Assembly: GCA_903893315.1 (NCBI GenBank)
Contig: CAITLU010000052.1
Coordinates: 62,001 to 126,000, forward strand
Length of the DNA stretch: 64,000 bases
Origin: an uncultured bacterium
GTDB lineage: Bacteria > Desulfobacterota > Binatia > UBA1149 > CAITLU01
Reading direction: 5' to 3'
Part shown: piece by piece, positions 35,314 to 48,001 of the stretch
How the letters are laid out: every line of letters begins with the position of its first letter
Position numbering within the stretch: position 1 is the first letter of the stretch
Program-made: the position numbers and the translations under genes
The notes under the pieces: generated by a model
Database searches by the model: none
The model's input: the letters and a program-made list of their open reading frames with translations, nothing else
Told to the model about the DNA's origin: nothing

Positions 35314-36942
35314 ATGAACTACGATCTGAAACTGGTTGGCGGCCGGGTGATAGACGGCAGCGGCGCGGCGTCCGTTCGCGCCGATGTGGCGATCTCCGGC
35401 AATACGATCACCGCGGTGGGCGACCTCAGCGGCCTGGAGGCGGCGCGCACGCTGGATTGCACCGGGCGCATCGTCGTTCCGGGCTTCATCGACATCCACA
35501 GTCACGCCGACTTCCTGGTGCCCGGCGCCGACCACGGCGCGCTGCTGGAGCCTTTCGTGCGTCAGGGCATGACGACCGTCGTCGGCGGCAACTGCGGTTT
35601 CAGCACTGCGCCGATCACCGAGCGAACGCGCGCAGCGGTGATCGAGTCGAGCCTGCTGTTCGCCGACGAGCCGATCGATCTGCGCTGGGAGACGATGGGC
35701 GGGTTCTTCGACGCGCTCGACCAGGGCGGCATCGCCTTGAACGTCGCCGCGCTGGTCGGCCACGGTACCGTGCGCGCTGCGGTCACCGGCCTGCTCAATC
35801 CGGCGCCGCCGACGCCGGACGAACTGCGTGAGATGGAAGCGCTGACACGCGCGGCTCTCGACGAAGGCTGCATCGGCATCAGCACCGGTCTCGGCTATCC
35901 GCCGGGCATCTTCGCGGGCGAAGACGAACTGGCGGCGTTTGCCGGTTGGGCCACGGCCGCGGGCAAGATCTTCACGTCGCACCTTCGCGCCTACAGCTGG
36001 ATCAGTCCGGTCTATCACACCGATCCGAACGTGATTGCGCACAACATCCAGGCGATCGAAGAGATCCTGCGTGTGGCGGAGCGCGGCAAGTCGCGCTTGC
36101 AGATCAGCCACATGATTTTCGTCGGCAAGAAAAGCTGGTCGACGGTCGATCGCGCCATCGAGGTCATCGAGCGTGCGCGTGAGCGCGGCATCGACGTCGC
36201 GTTCGACGCGTTTCCGTACACGGCCGGCAACACCACCGCCAGCGTGCTTTTCCCGCCCGAAGTCCTGCCTTTCCTCGAAACGGCGCTCGCCAGTCCAGAA
36301 ACGATGGAAGGCATGGTGGGGATGGCCGAAGCGATGTTCGGACAGATCGGGTTCTGCCTCGAAGACATCCAGATCATGGATGCCAACGCTGCCGAGTTCG
36401 ACCGCTACAACGGTTTCTTCGTCGGCAAGGCGGCAGCGGACGCTGGCATGGGCGTGTGGGAGTTCTACGCGAAGATGGTGGTGGCCAGTCACCGCAACGC
36501 GCGTGTGCTGATTCACAAGTACAGCGGCGATGCAGAAGACGAGCGCGCGTTGCAGGCCATCCTCGCGCATCCTCTGTGTACGATAGAGACGGATACATTG
36601 CTGGCCGCGGGCGGCCATCAGAACCCGGCCAGCTACGGCACCTTCCCGCGCGTTCTTTCCACCTACGTCAAGCGCGGTCTGTTCTCGCTCGAAGAAGCGG
36701 TGCACAAGATGACCGGCGCCGCAGCCGAGCGTCTGGGCTGGAGCGATCGCGGTTACGTGCGGCGCGACTGCGCGGCCGATCTGGTGGTGCTGAATCCGGC
36801 GACGCTCGCCGATACCGCGACGTTCGAAGATCCCGCGCGCTTCCCGACCGGGATCGAGAGCGTCTTCATCGGCGGCCGCCAGGTCATCGACGGTGACCGT
36901 TATGACGCCGGTGCCAGGGCCGGCCGCGTGATTCGGCGCTGA
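35314..36942 (+). CDS. D-aminoacylase-like amidohydrolase
   Basis: 542 residues. The amidohydrolase metal motif is H62-x-H64 (GFIDIHSHADF); VVGGNCGFS near 91 and TSHLRAYSW near 224 follow the N-acyl-D-amino-acid deacylase pattern. The C-terminal beta-sandwich ends ADLVVLNPATLADTATF. Such enzymes hydrolyse N-acyl-D-amino acids or related amides with one or two zinc ions in the cytoplasm. The start ATG fits the family N-terminus (MNYDLKLVGGRVIDGSG). It is 24 nt upstream of the YhiN-like gene. Confidence 0.85.
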   Translation: MNYDLKLVGGRVIDGSGAASVRADVAISGNTITAVGDLSGLEAARTLDCTGRIVVPGFIDIHSHADFLVPGADHGALLEPFVRQGMTTVVGGNCGFSTAPITERTRAAVIESSLLFADEPIDLRWETMGGFFDALDQGGIALNVAALVGHGTVRAAVTGLLNPAPPTPDELREMEALTRAALDEGCIGISTGLGYPPGIFAGEDELAAFAGWATAAGKIFTSHLRAYSWISPVYHTDPNVIAHNIQAIEEILRVAERGKSRLQISHMIFVGKKSWSTVDRAIEVIERARERGIDVAFDAFPYTAGNTTASVLFPPEVLPFLETALASPETMEGMVGMAEAMFGQIGFCLEDIQIMDANAAEFDRYNGFFVGKAAADAGMGVWEFYAKMVVASHRNARVLIHKYSGDAEDERALQAILAHPLCTIETDTLLAAGGHQNPASYGTFPRVLSTYVKRGLFSLEEAVHKMTGAAAERLGWSDRGYVRRDCAADLVVLNPATLADTATFEDPARFPTGIESVFIGGRQVIDGDRYDAGARAGRVIRR

Positions 36943-36966
36943 GGAACGCCCCTGGTTCGAGCGAGC

Positions 36967-38154
36967 GTGAATGACGTCGACGTCCTGGTTGTGGGGGCCG
37001 GAGCCGCGGGACTGATGTGCGCGGCCACCGCGGCCGCACGCGGACGAAGCGTCGTGGTGCTCGAACACGGCGAGCGTCCCGGCCGGAAAATCGCGATTTC
37101 TGGCGGCGGCCGCTGCAACTTCACCAACCTGCACACGACGCCGGCATCGTTCATCTCCGACAATCCCGATTTCTGTCGCTCGGCACTGGCCCGCTACACG
37201 CCTGCTGATTTCGTCGCGCTGGTCGAGCGTCAGGGCATCGCCTGGCACGAGAAGCAACTCGGCGAACTCTTCTGCGACCACAGCGCTCGCGAGATCGTCG
37301 CGATGCTGCTGGCCGAATGCGAAAGCGGCGGAGTCGAACTCGTGCTCGGATGTCGCGTCGAGCGAGTCGAGCGCGTCGAGCGCGTTGAAGGCGCGGACGG
37401 CTTCGTCGTCGAGACCGGTCGCGGCACGTTCCAATGCCGCTCGCTGGTGGTAGCCACCGGCGGCTTGTCGCTGCCCGCCGCCGGCGCTTCGGATTTCGGT
37501 CATCGTCTGGCGCGGCAGTTCGGACTTGCCGTCGTCGAGCCGCGCCCCGCGCTGGTTCCGTTGGTGTTTGGCGCGCGCAAACTGGAGCAGTTCAAGGATC
37601 TCGCCGGCGTCTCGCTCGAAGCCGTGGTGTCGTGCGGCAAGACCAGCTTCGCCGGCGCCGTTCTGTTCACGCACCGCGGAATCAGCGGCCCGGCGGTCTT
37701 GCAGATCTCGTCGTATTGGAGCGCGGGCGCCGAACTCACGCTCGACCTGTTCCCGGGCGGCTCGGCCAGCGACAGATTGGAAGAGCATCGCGGCTCACGC
37801 CAGGAGTTGCACAACGTGTTGGCAACGTTCCTGCCGCGACGCTTCGCCGCGGCCTGGGCCGCCGGTTACGGCGCCGCTGTACCGCTGCGTCAGTTCACGC
37901 CCGGACAGTTGGCGAAGATCGCCGACGAACTGCACCACTGGCGCCTGAAGCCTGACGGAACCGAAGGCTACCGCACCGCCGAGGTCACCGCCGGCGGCGT
38001 CGATACCGCCGAACTTTCATCGAAGACGATGCAGGCGCGGCGTGTTCCCGGCCTCTTCTTCGTCGGCGAAGTCGTCGACGTCACCGGTCATCTCGGCGGT
38101 TTCAACTTCCAGTGGGCCTGGGCTTCAGGTCACGCGGCCGGCGAAGTTGCGTGA
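36967..38154 (+). CDS. YhiN/HI0933-like flavoprotein
   Basis: 395 residues from GTG. The FAD-binding VVGAGAAGLMCAATAAARG is at 8-26, followed by GRKIAISGGGRCNFTNL, and the C-terminal GGVDTAELSSKTMQAR and [20 protein letters not shown] are the family hallmarks. Substrate unknown (NAD(P)/FAD-dependent oxidoreductase). A small Glu-Arg-Val repeat (ERVERVERVE) lies near residue 134. Its last 25 nt overlap the 3' end of the convergent P-type ATPase gene. Confidence 0.88.
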   Translation: MNDVDVLVVGAGAAGLMCAATAAARGRSVVVLEHGERPGRKIAISGGGRCNFTNLHTTPASFISDNPDFCRSALARYTPADFVALVERQGIAWHEKQLGELFCDHSAREIVAMLLAECESGGVELVLGCRVERVERVERVEGADGFVVETGRGTFQCRSLVVATGGLSLPAAGASDFGHRLARQFGLAVVEPRPALVPLVFGARKLEQFKDLAGVSLEAVVSCGKTSFAGAVLFTHRGISGPAVLQISSYWSAGAELTLDLFPGGSASDRLEEHRGSRQELHNVLATFLPRRFAAAWAAGYGAAVPLRQFTPGQLAKIADELHHWRLKPDGTEGYRTAEVTAGGVDTAELSSKTMQARRVPGLFFVGEVVDVTGHLGGFNFQWAWASGHAAGEVA

Positions 38155-40832
38155 CGTCGCCTCGCCGTCCTTCTCACCACCAGCTTGCGCGCGTCCTCGC
38201 CCAGCAGCATCAGCAGCACGAAAGGCAGCGCCGCGCCGATTGCCGCAAGACCTATCGGATGTGTCTGGAAGAGCGCGTTGCCGGCCGGCGTGTATGCGAT
38301 CAGGCCGAGCAGCAGGAGTTCGACCGCGATACCGGCGGCCAGCAGCGAGTTGCCGCCGATGCCGTAACTGAAGATGGATGCACGGTCGCTGCGGCACAGG
38401 AACACGTTGACGACCTGAGCCAGCACGATACCGGCGAAACACGCGGTGGTGGCGCTCAGATACAGCGGATCGGCGGCGGCCAGCGTCTGACCCAGGTGCC
38501 AGCCGCCGCTGCGCAGCACGAAGAAATAGGCGGCCATCGCCGCCGCCGCTTCGAAGAGTCCGAGGAACAGATAGGCGCGCAGCAGCAGGCCGGTGGACAT
38601 CAGCCGTTCGTTTCGCGAACGCGGCGGCCGCTGCATCAATCCGGGCTCGGGAGCTTCGGTGCCGAGCGCCAGGGCCGGCAGGATGTCGGTGCCGAGATCG
38701 ACGGCGAGGATCTGCAGGACGGTCAGCGGCAGTGGAACCGCGGCCAGGACGAAGGCCAGGTACGGCACCACTTCGGGAATGTTGGACGTCAGAATGTAGG
38801 TCAGAAACTTGCGGATGTTGGCGTAGACGGCGCGGCCTTCTTCGACCGCGGCCACGATGCTCGCGAAGTTGTCGTCGAGAAGTACGACGTCGCTGGCTTC
38901 GCGTGCGACGTCGGTGCCGGCGATGCCCATCGCGATGCCGATGTCGGCCGCGCGCAGCGCCGGCGCGTCGTTGACGCCGTCGCCGGTGACCGCGACGATC
39001 TCGCCGCGCTTCTTGAGGAGTTGCACCACGCGGGTCTTCTGATCGGCGTCGACGCGGGCGAAGATCAGCTCGGGCGAATCCAGAACGCCGGCAAGCTCGG
39101 CGTCGGTCATGCCGCGCATCTGCTCTCCGCTGACCAGCACCGGCGAAGCACCGGCCAGACCGATCTGCCTGGCGATCGCCAGCGCGGTGTCCGGATGGTC
39201 GCCGGTAGCCATCAGCACGCGGATTCCGGCCTGGTGACAGCTCGCGATCGCGGCTGCGACTTCGGGCCGAGGCGGGTCTTCGAAAGCGAGCAGGCCGGCC
39301 AGCACCAGCGAAGTTTCGAGATCTTCGTGAGTCGGCAGAGTGTCTTCTTCGCGATAGGTGACCGCGAGCACGCGCAGGCCCGAGGCCGCGAGTCCGCGTT
39401 CGGCTTCGCACCAGCGGCGGCGCGCATCGTCGTCGAGTGACACGGCGCCGGTTGCGGCAACTACGCCGGTGCAGAGCGGCAGCACCGCTTCGAGCGCTCC
39501 CTTGGTCGCGACGAAGTACGCTTCTTCGTGTCGGTGCACGGTGGTGAGGCGACGGCGGTCCGAATCGAACGGCACTTCGTCGATCCTGTCGCCGTCGGTG
39601 AAATCCGGAAGCGCGGCCCGGGCCATCGCCACGATCGCCACTTCCATCGGGTCGCCGAGCAACTCCTCGGCTTTGGGGCCGCGGCTGCTGCGGACGTTTT
39701 CACACATCAGGCAGGCGATGAAGAACGGGCGGCGGGTTTGCGCGAGTTGACGCAGATCGCTGCCGTCGTTGCAGTCGTGCAGCGTCTCGTCGAGAAACAG
39801 ATGACGCACGCGCATGCGGTTCTGGGTCAGAGTTCCGGTCTTGTCGGTGACGATCACGGTCGCGGCACCGAGCGTTTCGACCGCGGGCAGACTGCGGATC
39901 AGCGCGTTGCGCGCGAGCATGCGCCGCGAACCCATTGCCAGCGCCAGCGTCACGGTCGGCAGCAGGCCTTCAGGAACATTGGCGACGATGATGCCGACGC
40001 CGAACAGCAATGCGCTCCATAGCGGCAGGCCGCTGTGATAGCCGAGCACGAAGAACGCGGCGCCGAGCGTGGTGGCGAGCACGGCCACGATGCGGCTGAC
40101 GCGCAGGATTTCGTGCTGAAGCGGCGATGGTTCCGGCTCCACGGCCTGGGCAAGCTCAGCTATGCGGGCCAGCTGGGTCCGCGTTCCGGTCGCGAATACC
40201 AGTGCCGTGCCGTGGCCGCACACGATCGAAGTTCCGGCAAAAGCCACGTTGGTGGCGCGCTGCAGCGTGTCGCTGCAACTGGTGTGGGCGTCCAGCGCCA
40301 CCGGCACCGATTCGCCGGTCAGGCTTGCGTTGTTCGCGCGCAGCCCGAAGGTCGTCACGATGCGGCAGTCGGCCGGAACGCGCACGCCGTCTTCGAGGAG
40401 CACGATGTCGCCGGGAACCAGATCGTCGGCGTCGAGTTCGCAGACGCCGCCGTCACGCATCACGCGAACGCGCTCTGGCAGCAGTTTCGCGAGTGCTTCC
40501 ATCGCGCGCTCGGCGCGGTACTGCTGCCAGAACGAAAAGAGCGCGTTGAGCAGGATGACCGTGACGATCGCCGCCGCGAGCGTTGCCATGCCTGCGGTCG
40601 GATCCTGCCGGTGCGCGAACAGGGCCAGCGCCGCCGCGAGCCACAAGATGACGGCGAAGAAATGCGTCAGTTCGCCGAGCAGGCCGCCAAGCAGCGAAGG
40701 CCGGGCCGGAGGCGGGATACGGTTCGGTCCGACCTCGGCGCGCCGCTGCAGCGCGACCGTGCCGCTGAGACCTTCGGCATGTGCGGCGAGCGCCTTGTAG
40801 GCAGCATCGATCTCCAGACGCTGGAAGCTCAT
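38130..40832 (-). CDS. P2-type cation-transporting ATPase
   Basis: About 900 residues from ATG at 40830-40832 (the frame is open to 40892). Actuator TGES at 172-175, phosphorylation D330 in DKTGTLTQN, hinge [12 protein letters not shown]. Ten membrane segments are consistent with P2 pumps. The fourth membrane segment reads [17 protein letters not shown]; this NVPEGLL form is typical of Na+,K+-type (P2C) pumps, whereas Ca2+ pumps usually have AIPEGLP. Ion specificity therefore leans to Na+/K+ but is unproven. It converges with the YhiN-like gene. Confidence 0.88.
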   Translation of the reverse strand: MSFQRLEIDAAYKALAAHAEGLSGTVALQRRAEVGPNRIPPPARPSLLGGLLGELTHFFAVILWLAAALALFAHRQDPTAGMATLAAAIVTVILLNALFSFWQQYRAERAMEALAKLLPERVRVMRDGGVCELDADDLVPGDIVLLEDGVRVPADCRIVTTFGLRANNASLTGESVPVALDAHTSCSDTLQRATNVAFAGTSIVCGHGTALVFATGTRTQLARIAELAQAVEPEPSPLQHEILRVSRIVAVLATTLGAAFFVLGYHSGLPLWSALLFGVGIIVANVPEGLLPTVTLALAMGSRRMLARNALIRSLPAVETLGAATVIVTDKTGTLTQNRMRVRHLFLDETLHDCNDGSDLRQLAQTRRPFFIACLMCENVRSSRGPKAEELLGDPMEVAIVAMARAALPDFTDGDRIDEVPFDSDRRRLTTVHRHEEAYFVATKGALEAVLPLCTGVVAATGAVSLDDDARRRWCEAERGLAASGLRVLAVTYREEDTLPTHEDLETSLVLAGLLAFEDPPRPEVAAAIASCHQAGIRVLMATGDHPDTALAIARQIGLAGASPVLVSGEQMRGMTDAELAGVLDSPELIFARVDADQKTRVVQLLKKRGEIVAVTGDGVNDAPALRAADIGIAMGIAGTDVAREASDVVLLDDNFASIVAAVEEGRAVYANIRKFLTYILTSNIPEVVPYLAFVLAAVPLPLTVLQILAVDLGTDILPALALGTEAPEPGLMQRPPRSRNERLMSTGLLLRAYLFLGLFEAAAAMAAYFFVLRSGGWHLGQTLAAADPLYLSATTACFAGIVLAQVVNVFLCRSDRASIFSYGIGGNSLLAAGIAVELLLLGLIAYTPAGNALFQTHPIGLAAIGAALPFVLLMLLGEDARKLVVRRTARRRHATSPAA

Positions 40833-40937
40833 CGTCGTGCGCTGGTTGCGCCTCCTGGCCGAGTCCGCTGCCTCATCAAACGGCGCGTCCACCGGCCGAC
40901 GTTCTCATCACTCGTCTACTCCCGTTTGCCGCCCGGG

Positions 40938-41828
40938 TCAGACTCCTGCGCAGTCGGCGTAAGGAATCGGCGTGCCGTTCAACTTAGCGAACTCGAAGAA
41001 CGCCGCGCGCAGGCGAGTGGTTACGGGGCCGGGTGTCACTTCGCCGATCAGTTCGGTATCGAGCGAGCGCACCGGAACGATGCGTGCGCCGGAGCCGGTG
41101 AGGAACGCTTCGCTGGCGCCCAGCAGGTCCAGTCTCCCCATCGAGCGTTCGCGCACCGGGATGCCGAGCTTGTCGGCCAGTTCGATGACGGTCATGCGCG
41201 TGATGCCTTCAAGCACGCCGTCGGTGGCGGTCGGTGTGGTCAGCACGCCGCGGCAGACCGCGAAGATGTTGGCACCGGTGGCCTCGGTGACGTTGCCGGC
41301 GGCGTTCAGCAGCAGGGCGTCGTCGACGCCGCGCCGCCTGGCTTCGAGCTTGGCCATCACGTTGTTCAGGTAGTTGAGACTCTTGACGCGCGGGTCGAGC
41401 ACGTCGGCGCTCGGACGCCTCAGGCTCGAGGTCGCCAGGTCGACGCCGCTCGCGGCCTTGTCGGCGGGGAACAACTCTACGGTGTCGACGATGCAGATCA
41501 CGCGCGGATCGGAACAGGTGGTCGGATCGACGCCGAGAGGACCCTGGCCGCGAGTGACGAGCAGGCGGATGTAGGCTTCGCGTGCGCCGGTAGATGCGAC
41601 CGTCGTCAGCACGATGTCGCGCACGGAATCGACGCCGCCCGGAAGCTCCAGGCCGATGGCGCGCGCCGAGACGCCGAGGCGCCGCATGTGATCCTCCAGG
41701 CGGAACAAGCGGCCGTTGTAGGCGCGCATGCCTTCGAAGATTCCGTCGCCGTACAGGAAGCCGTGATCGAACACCGAGATCTTTGCTTCATTGCCGTCGA
41801 CGATGGCGCCGTCTATCCAGACCTTCAT
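40938..41828 (-). CDS. ilvE: Branched-chain amino acid aminotransferase (class IV)
   Basis: 296 residues. Fold-type IV signatures: SVFDHGFLYGDGIFEGMRAYNG (quoted loosely, about 18-38), PLP-lysine K149 in RVKSLNYLNNVMAK, EATGANIFAV and GITRMTVIELA. It transfers amino groups between glutamate and leucine, isoleucine or valine in the cytoplasm. D-amino acid transaminase and aminodeoxychorismate lyase share this fold but lack the exact spacing seen here. Confidence 0.88.
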   Translation of the reverse strand: MKVWIDGAIVDGNEAKISVFDHGFLYGDGIFEGMRAYNGRLFRLEDHMRRLGVSARAIGLELPGGVDSVRDIVLTTVASTGAREAYIRLLVTRGQGPLGVDPTTCSDPRVICIVDTVELFPADKAASGVDLATSSLRRPSADVLDPRVKSLNYLNNVMAKLEARRRGVDDALLLNAAGNVTEATGANIFAVCRGVLTTPTATDGVLEGITRMTVIELADKLGIPVRERSMGRLDLLGASEAFLTGSGARIVPVRSLDTELIGEVTPGPVTTRLRAAFFEFAKLNGTPIPYADCAGV

Positions 41829-41918
41829 GCGAGTATCCTCCAGGTGCCGTATGGGTATTCGTTGAGTAGTCGCTTGCTCGGCCGCACCGTCTTGCAGTTC
41901 TGGCGGACGGCGGATTCG

Positions 41919-42566
<648 letters not shown>

Positions 42567-42637
42567 GGGCGCGCATCATGCGCGAAAGTGCGTCCCGAAG
42601 CGATATTGCTGATCGCGGTGGAGGATAGGCGGCGTTT

Positions 42638-43767
<1,130 letters not shown>

Positions 43768-43771
<4 letters not shown>

Positions 43772-44934
43772 CCCGGAAGACTGCCTCCGACCATGAGCCC
43801 GATGCCGTAGGTGATCGCGGCAGCGGTAAGTCCGAACATCGTCTGGCGCATGCCTGAGAAAAACACTCCGCGTCCGGTCATCAGCGTGATCGCGGCTCCG
43901 ATGCCGAACAGACCGACGGCGCTGGCGCCGAGGCTGACCGGAATCGCGACCTCGCTGTTGGAGAACAGCAGGAAAGGAACGATCGGAATGATCGCGCCCA
44001 CCGCGAACAATCCGAACGACGTGAACGCCGCTTCCCAGGCCGAGCCTGCCAGTTCGTTCAGGTCGATGCCGAGTTCTTCGGCGGCCAGTGTCGCCAGCGC
44101 AGTGGCCGGGTCGCTCAGCAGCTTACGCGCCAGAGCGAAGGCTTCTTCCTTCGAAAGTCCCTTGGCCTGATAGATCAGCGCGAGTTCCTGGGTCTCTTCT
44201 TCGGGAGCCAGCGCGAGTTCTTCGGCCTCGATCTCGATCTGCCTGGCGTAAAGCTCTCTGGCGCTTTGCACCGACAGCCACTCGCCGAGAGCCATCGAAA
44301 TCGCGCCGGCGAGCAGGCCGGCAAGTCCTGCGATCAGGATCGGTCCGTTGGATGTCGAGGCACCGGCCACGCCCATCACCAGACTCATGTTGGAAACCAG
44401 ACCGTCGTTGGCACCGAGCACCGCCGCGCGCAGCGCGTTGCCGCCCATTGCGCGGTGGCGTCCCTCGAAACGAGCGATGGCTCCGCCGGCCATGCCGCTG
44501 TCTGAAGCGCTCTGGATGCTGCGCAGGATCGCGCCGTGAGTGTCCTCGCGGCCGTTGGGCGCAGTTCCCTGCGCGATCTTGGCGCTGGCCGCTGCCTGTC
44601 CCATCGCGCGTTCGGCTTCCGCGAGCGTCGACAGAACCAGGCCGGGTCCCATGTGGTGTGCGAGCCACGCGAGCGTTCGCGCGCGTCTTGAAGGCACCAC
44701 GTCGTCGGCGTTGTTTCCACTCTTGGCCAGCAGCTGACGCCAGTGTTCGGCATGGCGCTGCTCTGACCGGGCCAGTTGCCGGTAGACGTCGACGATCTCG
44801 GGACGCTCTTCGAGCGTAGCCAGCGTCTCGTAGAGAAATTGGGTGTCGACCTCGGTTTGAAGATTGGCGCGCAGGCGCGCAGGCGGCGGCGTGGCCGCTG
44901 GCGCAGTCGAAGGCCTGTTCGGAGTCGGGCTCAT
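43768..44934 (-). CDS. Ferritin-VIT1 fusion, MbfA-like membrane iron exporter
   Basis: 388 residues. The N-terminal half (about 30-150) is ferritin/erythrin-like (FLYETLATLEERPEIVDVYRQL, SEQRHAEHW; E and ExxH ligands). The C-terminal half (165-388) is the VIT1/CCC1 membrane domain, beginning LGANDGLVSNMSLVMGV, with five or so helices. MbfA proteins with this order export iron. Start ATG at 44932-44934 has GGAAG upstream and lies 16 nt after the RND pump stop; the stop is coupled to hemH. Confidence 0.9.
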
Positions 44935-44950
44935 GGATTCTTCCTTGCGG

Positions 44951-47900
44951 TCACGTGCGCGGCTGCCCCCGCGAGATGTAGGAATACATCGCCGGCACCA
45001 CATAGAGCGTCAGCAAAGTCGAAAACAGCAGACCGCCGACCACCGCGATGCCGAGCGATTGGCGGCTTCCGGCCGCGCCGCCGAGCGACAGCGCGATCGG
45101 CAGAATCCCGAGGATGGTCGCCAGCGTCGTCATCAAGATCGGCCGCAGGCGCGAGACCGCGGCGTCGACTACGGCATCGAGCAGCCCGAGTCCCGCGTGC
45201 TTTCTCTGGTTGGCGAACTCGACGATCAGGATGCCGTTCTTGGTGACCAGACCGATCAACATGATGAGTCCGATCTCGCTGAACACGTTCAGGGTCTTAC
45301 CCGTCAGTGCCAGTGTTCCCAGTGCACCGGCGATCGAAAGCGGCACGGTGACCAGGATGATGACCGGGTCGCGGAAGCTCTCGAACTGGGCCGCCAGCAT
45401 CAGGTAGATCAGCACCAGAGCCAGCACGAAGGCGAACACCAGGCTCGAAGCGGCGTCGGCGAAGTCACGCGACTGTCCGGCCAGGCTGGTGCGTATGCCG
45501 GGCGGCAGCAGACGCTTGCCGATAGCGTCGAGAGTGGCGATGCCGTCGCCGATGGTCTTTCCGGGCGCGAGTCCCGCCGAAATGGTCGCCGACGTGAAGC
45601 GGTTGAAATGGTAGATCGAGGCCGCTCCCACCGTCTCGTCGAAGAACACGAGATTGTCGAGTGAGATCATGTCGCCGCTGCGCCCGCGCACGAAGAGCTT
45701 TGCGATGTCGCCGGGGTCGTTGCGGTCTCCGCGATTGACCTGGCCGATCACCTGGTACTGACGGTCGTTCATCAGGAAGTAACCGAAGCGCTGCCCGCCG
45801 TAGGCCAGTTGCAGAGTGCGGGCGATGTCCTGCACCGACACGCCGAGTTCGGCGGCGCGCGCCCGGTCGATGCGAATCGAGCCTTCGGGACGGTTGAGCT
45901 TCAGGTCGACGTCGACGAACTTCAAGGTCGGGTCGGCGCTCGCGGCATCGAGGAACTTCGGCAGCACGTCGACCAGTTCGTCGAGAGTCGAGCTTTGCAG
46001 CACGTACTGCACCGGCAGTCCGGCGCGGCGATCGCCGATGGTCGGAGGCTGAGCTGGAAACGTGCGTACGTTGGTGAAGCTCTCGAGGTCGCCGGAGATC
46101 TCGCGGAATATTTCTTCCTGGCTGCGGCGGCGCTGGTCGGGATCGTTCAGGTAAATGCTGAGCACCCCGGTGTTGGCTCCGGTTCCGCTCATGCCGGTGA
46201 TGGCGAAGGCCCGCGAAATCTCCGGGAAGTTGTCGGAGACGTAGGTCGCCATGCGGTCGAGCTGGTCGCGTGCGAACTCGAACGAAGAACCCTCCGCAGT
46301 CCTGAAGGCCACGCGGATGTTGGAGCGATCCTCCATCGGTGCGAGTTCGCTCGGCAGCGACTTGCCGAGCACGACGATCGCCAGCGCACTTACCGCCAGC
46401 AGCGGGAACGCGATCCAGCGCACCTTCAGGAATGCGGCCAGCGATCGGCGGTAGCCGTCAGTCAGCGCCACGAAGAATCCTTCCGTCGCGCGGTGGAAGG
46501 CGCTGTGGTGGGCCTCACGCTTGAGGATGAAACGGCACATCATCGGCGACAGTGTCAGCGCGACAAACGCCGAAACCAGCACCGCGCCGACCACTACCGC
46601 GCCGAACTCGCGGAACAGCCGCCCGGTAAGTCCTTGCAGGAAGATCACCGGGACGAACACCGCGGCCAGCGTCACCGTGGTCGAAAGCACCGCGAAGTAG
46701 ATCTCGCTCGACCCTTCGAGCGCCGCTTCCAGCGGCGTCGCGCCGCGTTCGATCTTCGAGTAGACGTTTTCCAGCACCACGATCGCGTCGTCGCAGACCA
46801 GGCCGATTGCCAGCACGATCCCGACCAGCGTCAGTACGTTGATGGTGAAGCCGGCCATGTACATCAGGAAGAACGTCGAGATGATGCTGACCGGTATCGC
46901 CAGCACCGGGATCAGCGTCGAGCGCCAGTCGCGCAGGAACAGGTAGATGATCAGCGTGACCAGGCCGAATGCGATCAGCACCGTCTCTTCCACTTCACTG
47001 ACCGAGCGCCGCACGAATTTCGTGAAATCGTAACCGACGTCTATTTCGTAGTCGGCCGGGGCGTCGCGGCGGATTCCTTCCAGGCGTTTGTAGAGTTCGT
47101 CGGCGATGGCGATGGCGTTGGTGTTGGGCTGCGGAAGCACCGCGATCAGGATGATCGGGACCAGGTCGCGCGAAACACCGATGCGCAGGTTCTCGGCGCC
47201 GAGCTCGGCGCGTCCGACGTCGCGAAGCAGGACCTGGCGCCCGTTTTCTTCGCGCAGGATCATCGAGTCGAATTCTTCGGCAGTGGTAAGACGCCCGCGT
47301 GTGCGCAGGCTGAGTTCGATGGTGCTGCCTTCGAGGCGGCCGCTTGGCAGGTCGACGTTCTGTGCGGCGAGTGCTTTTTCGACGTCGAGCGGGGTCAGGC
47401 CGTAGGCGGCCAGCCGCATCGGGTCGAGCCACAGCCGCATCGCGTAGCGCTTCTCGCCGTAGATGCGCACGCTGCTGACGCCGGCGATGGTCTGCAGGCG
47501 CTCGCGAACCACGCGGTCGGCAAAGTCGTTGACTTCCAGGATGCTTCGCGTCGGGCTTTGCACGCCGAGGAATATGATCGGGTCGGAGTCGGCGTCGGAC
47601 TTCTCGACCACCGGAGGATCTGCATCGGGTGGCAACAGACGCACCGCCCGCGAGACACGGTCGCGCACGTCGTTGGCGGCCGCTTCCAGGTCGGCGCCCA
47701 CTTCGAACTCGACGCGGATCTGACTGCGTTCTTCGCTCGAGGTCGACGACAGCACGCGGATTCCGTCGATGCCGTTGATCTGCTGTTCGAGCGGCTCGGT
47801 GATCTGCGAGGCGATGACGGTGGGGCTGGCGCCGGCGTAGTTGGCGGTGACGGTGATGATCGGCGGATCGACGGCCGGATACTCGCGCACGCCGAGCAGG

Positions 47901-47989
47901 AAGAACGCGACCACACCGAACAGCACCAGCACCATCGAACAGACGGTGGCCAGGACCGGCCGCGAGATGCTGATGGCGGAGAGATTCAC
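44951..47989 (-). CDS. RND multidrug efflux pump subunit (HAE1 family)
   Basis: 1012 residues. Twelve membrane segments with two large periplasmic loops. The proton-relay Asp pair is in GLVCDDAIVVLENVYSKIE near residue 400, and the N-terminus (LSAISISRPVLATVCSMVLV) is typical of AcrB/MexB-like pumps. It expels drugs, bile-salt-like or hydrophobic compounds with the adaptor and outer-membrane factor encoded upstream on the same strand. It is followed after 16 nt by the iron exporter. Confidence 0.93.
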   Translation of the reverse strand: MNLSAISISRPVLATVCSMVLVLFGVVAFFLLGVREYPAVDPPIITVTANYAGASPTVIASQITEPLEQQINGIDGIRVLSSTSSEERSQIRVEFEVGADLEAAANDVRDRVSRAVRLLPPDADPPVVEKSDADSDPIIFLGVQSPTRSILEVNDFADRVVRERLQTIAGVSSVRIYGEKRYAMRLWLDPMRLAAYGLTPLDVEKALAAQNVDLPSGRLEGSTIELSLRTRGRLTTAEEFDSMILREENGRQVLLRDVGRAELGAENLRIGVSRDLVPIILIAVLPQPNTNAIAIADELYKRLEGIRRDAPADYEIDVGYDFTKFVRRSVSEVEETVLIAFGLVTLIIYLFLRDWRSTLIPVLAIPVSIISTFFLMYMAGFTINVLTLVGIVLAIGLVCDDAIVVLENVYSKIERGATPLEAALEGSSEIYFAVLSTTVTLAAVFVPVIFLQGLTGRLFREFGAVVVGAVLVSAFVALTLSPMMCRFILKREAHHSAFHRATEGFFVALTDGYRRSLAAFLKVRWIAFPLLAVSALAIVVLGKSLPSELAPMEDRSNIRVAFRTAEGSSFEFARDQLDRMATYVSDNFPEISRAFAITGMSGTGANTGVLSIYLNDPDQRRRSQEEIFREISGDLESFTNVRTFPAQPPTIGDRRAGLPVQYVLQSSTLDELVDVLPKFLDAASADPTLKFVDVDLKLNRPEGSIRIDRARAAELGVSVQDIARTLQLAYGGQRFGYFLMNDRQYQVIGQVNRGDRNDPGDIAKLFVRGRSGDMISLDNLVFFDETVGAASIYHFNRFTSATISAGLAPGKTIGDGIATLDAIGKRLLPPGIRTSLAGQSRDFADAASSLVFAFVLALVLIYLMLAAQFESFRDPVIILVTVPLSIAGALGTLALTGKTLNVFSEIGLIMLIGLVTKNGILIVEFANQRKHAGLGLLDAVVDAAVSRLRPILMTTLATILGILPIALSLGGAAGSRQSLGIAVVGGLLFSTLLTLYVVPAMYSYISRGQPRT

Positions 47990-48001
47990 CGTCCGGCGAT
48001 C

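Noticed and set aside
35299-37788. 829-residue minus-strand frame
   Set aside because: It is antisense to the amidohydrolase and flavoprotein genes and has no recognisable domain.
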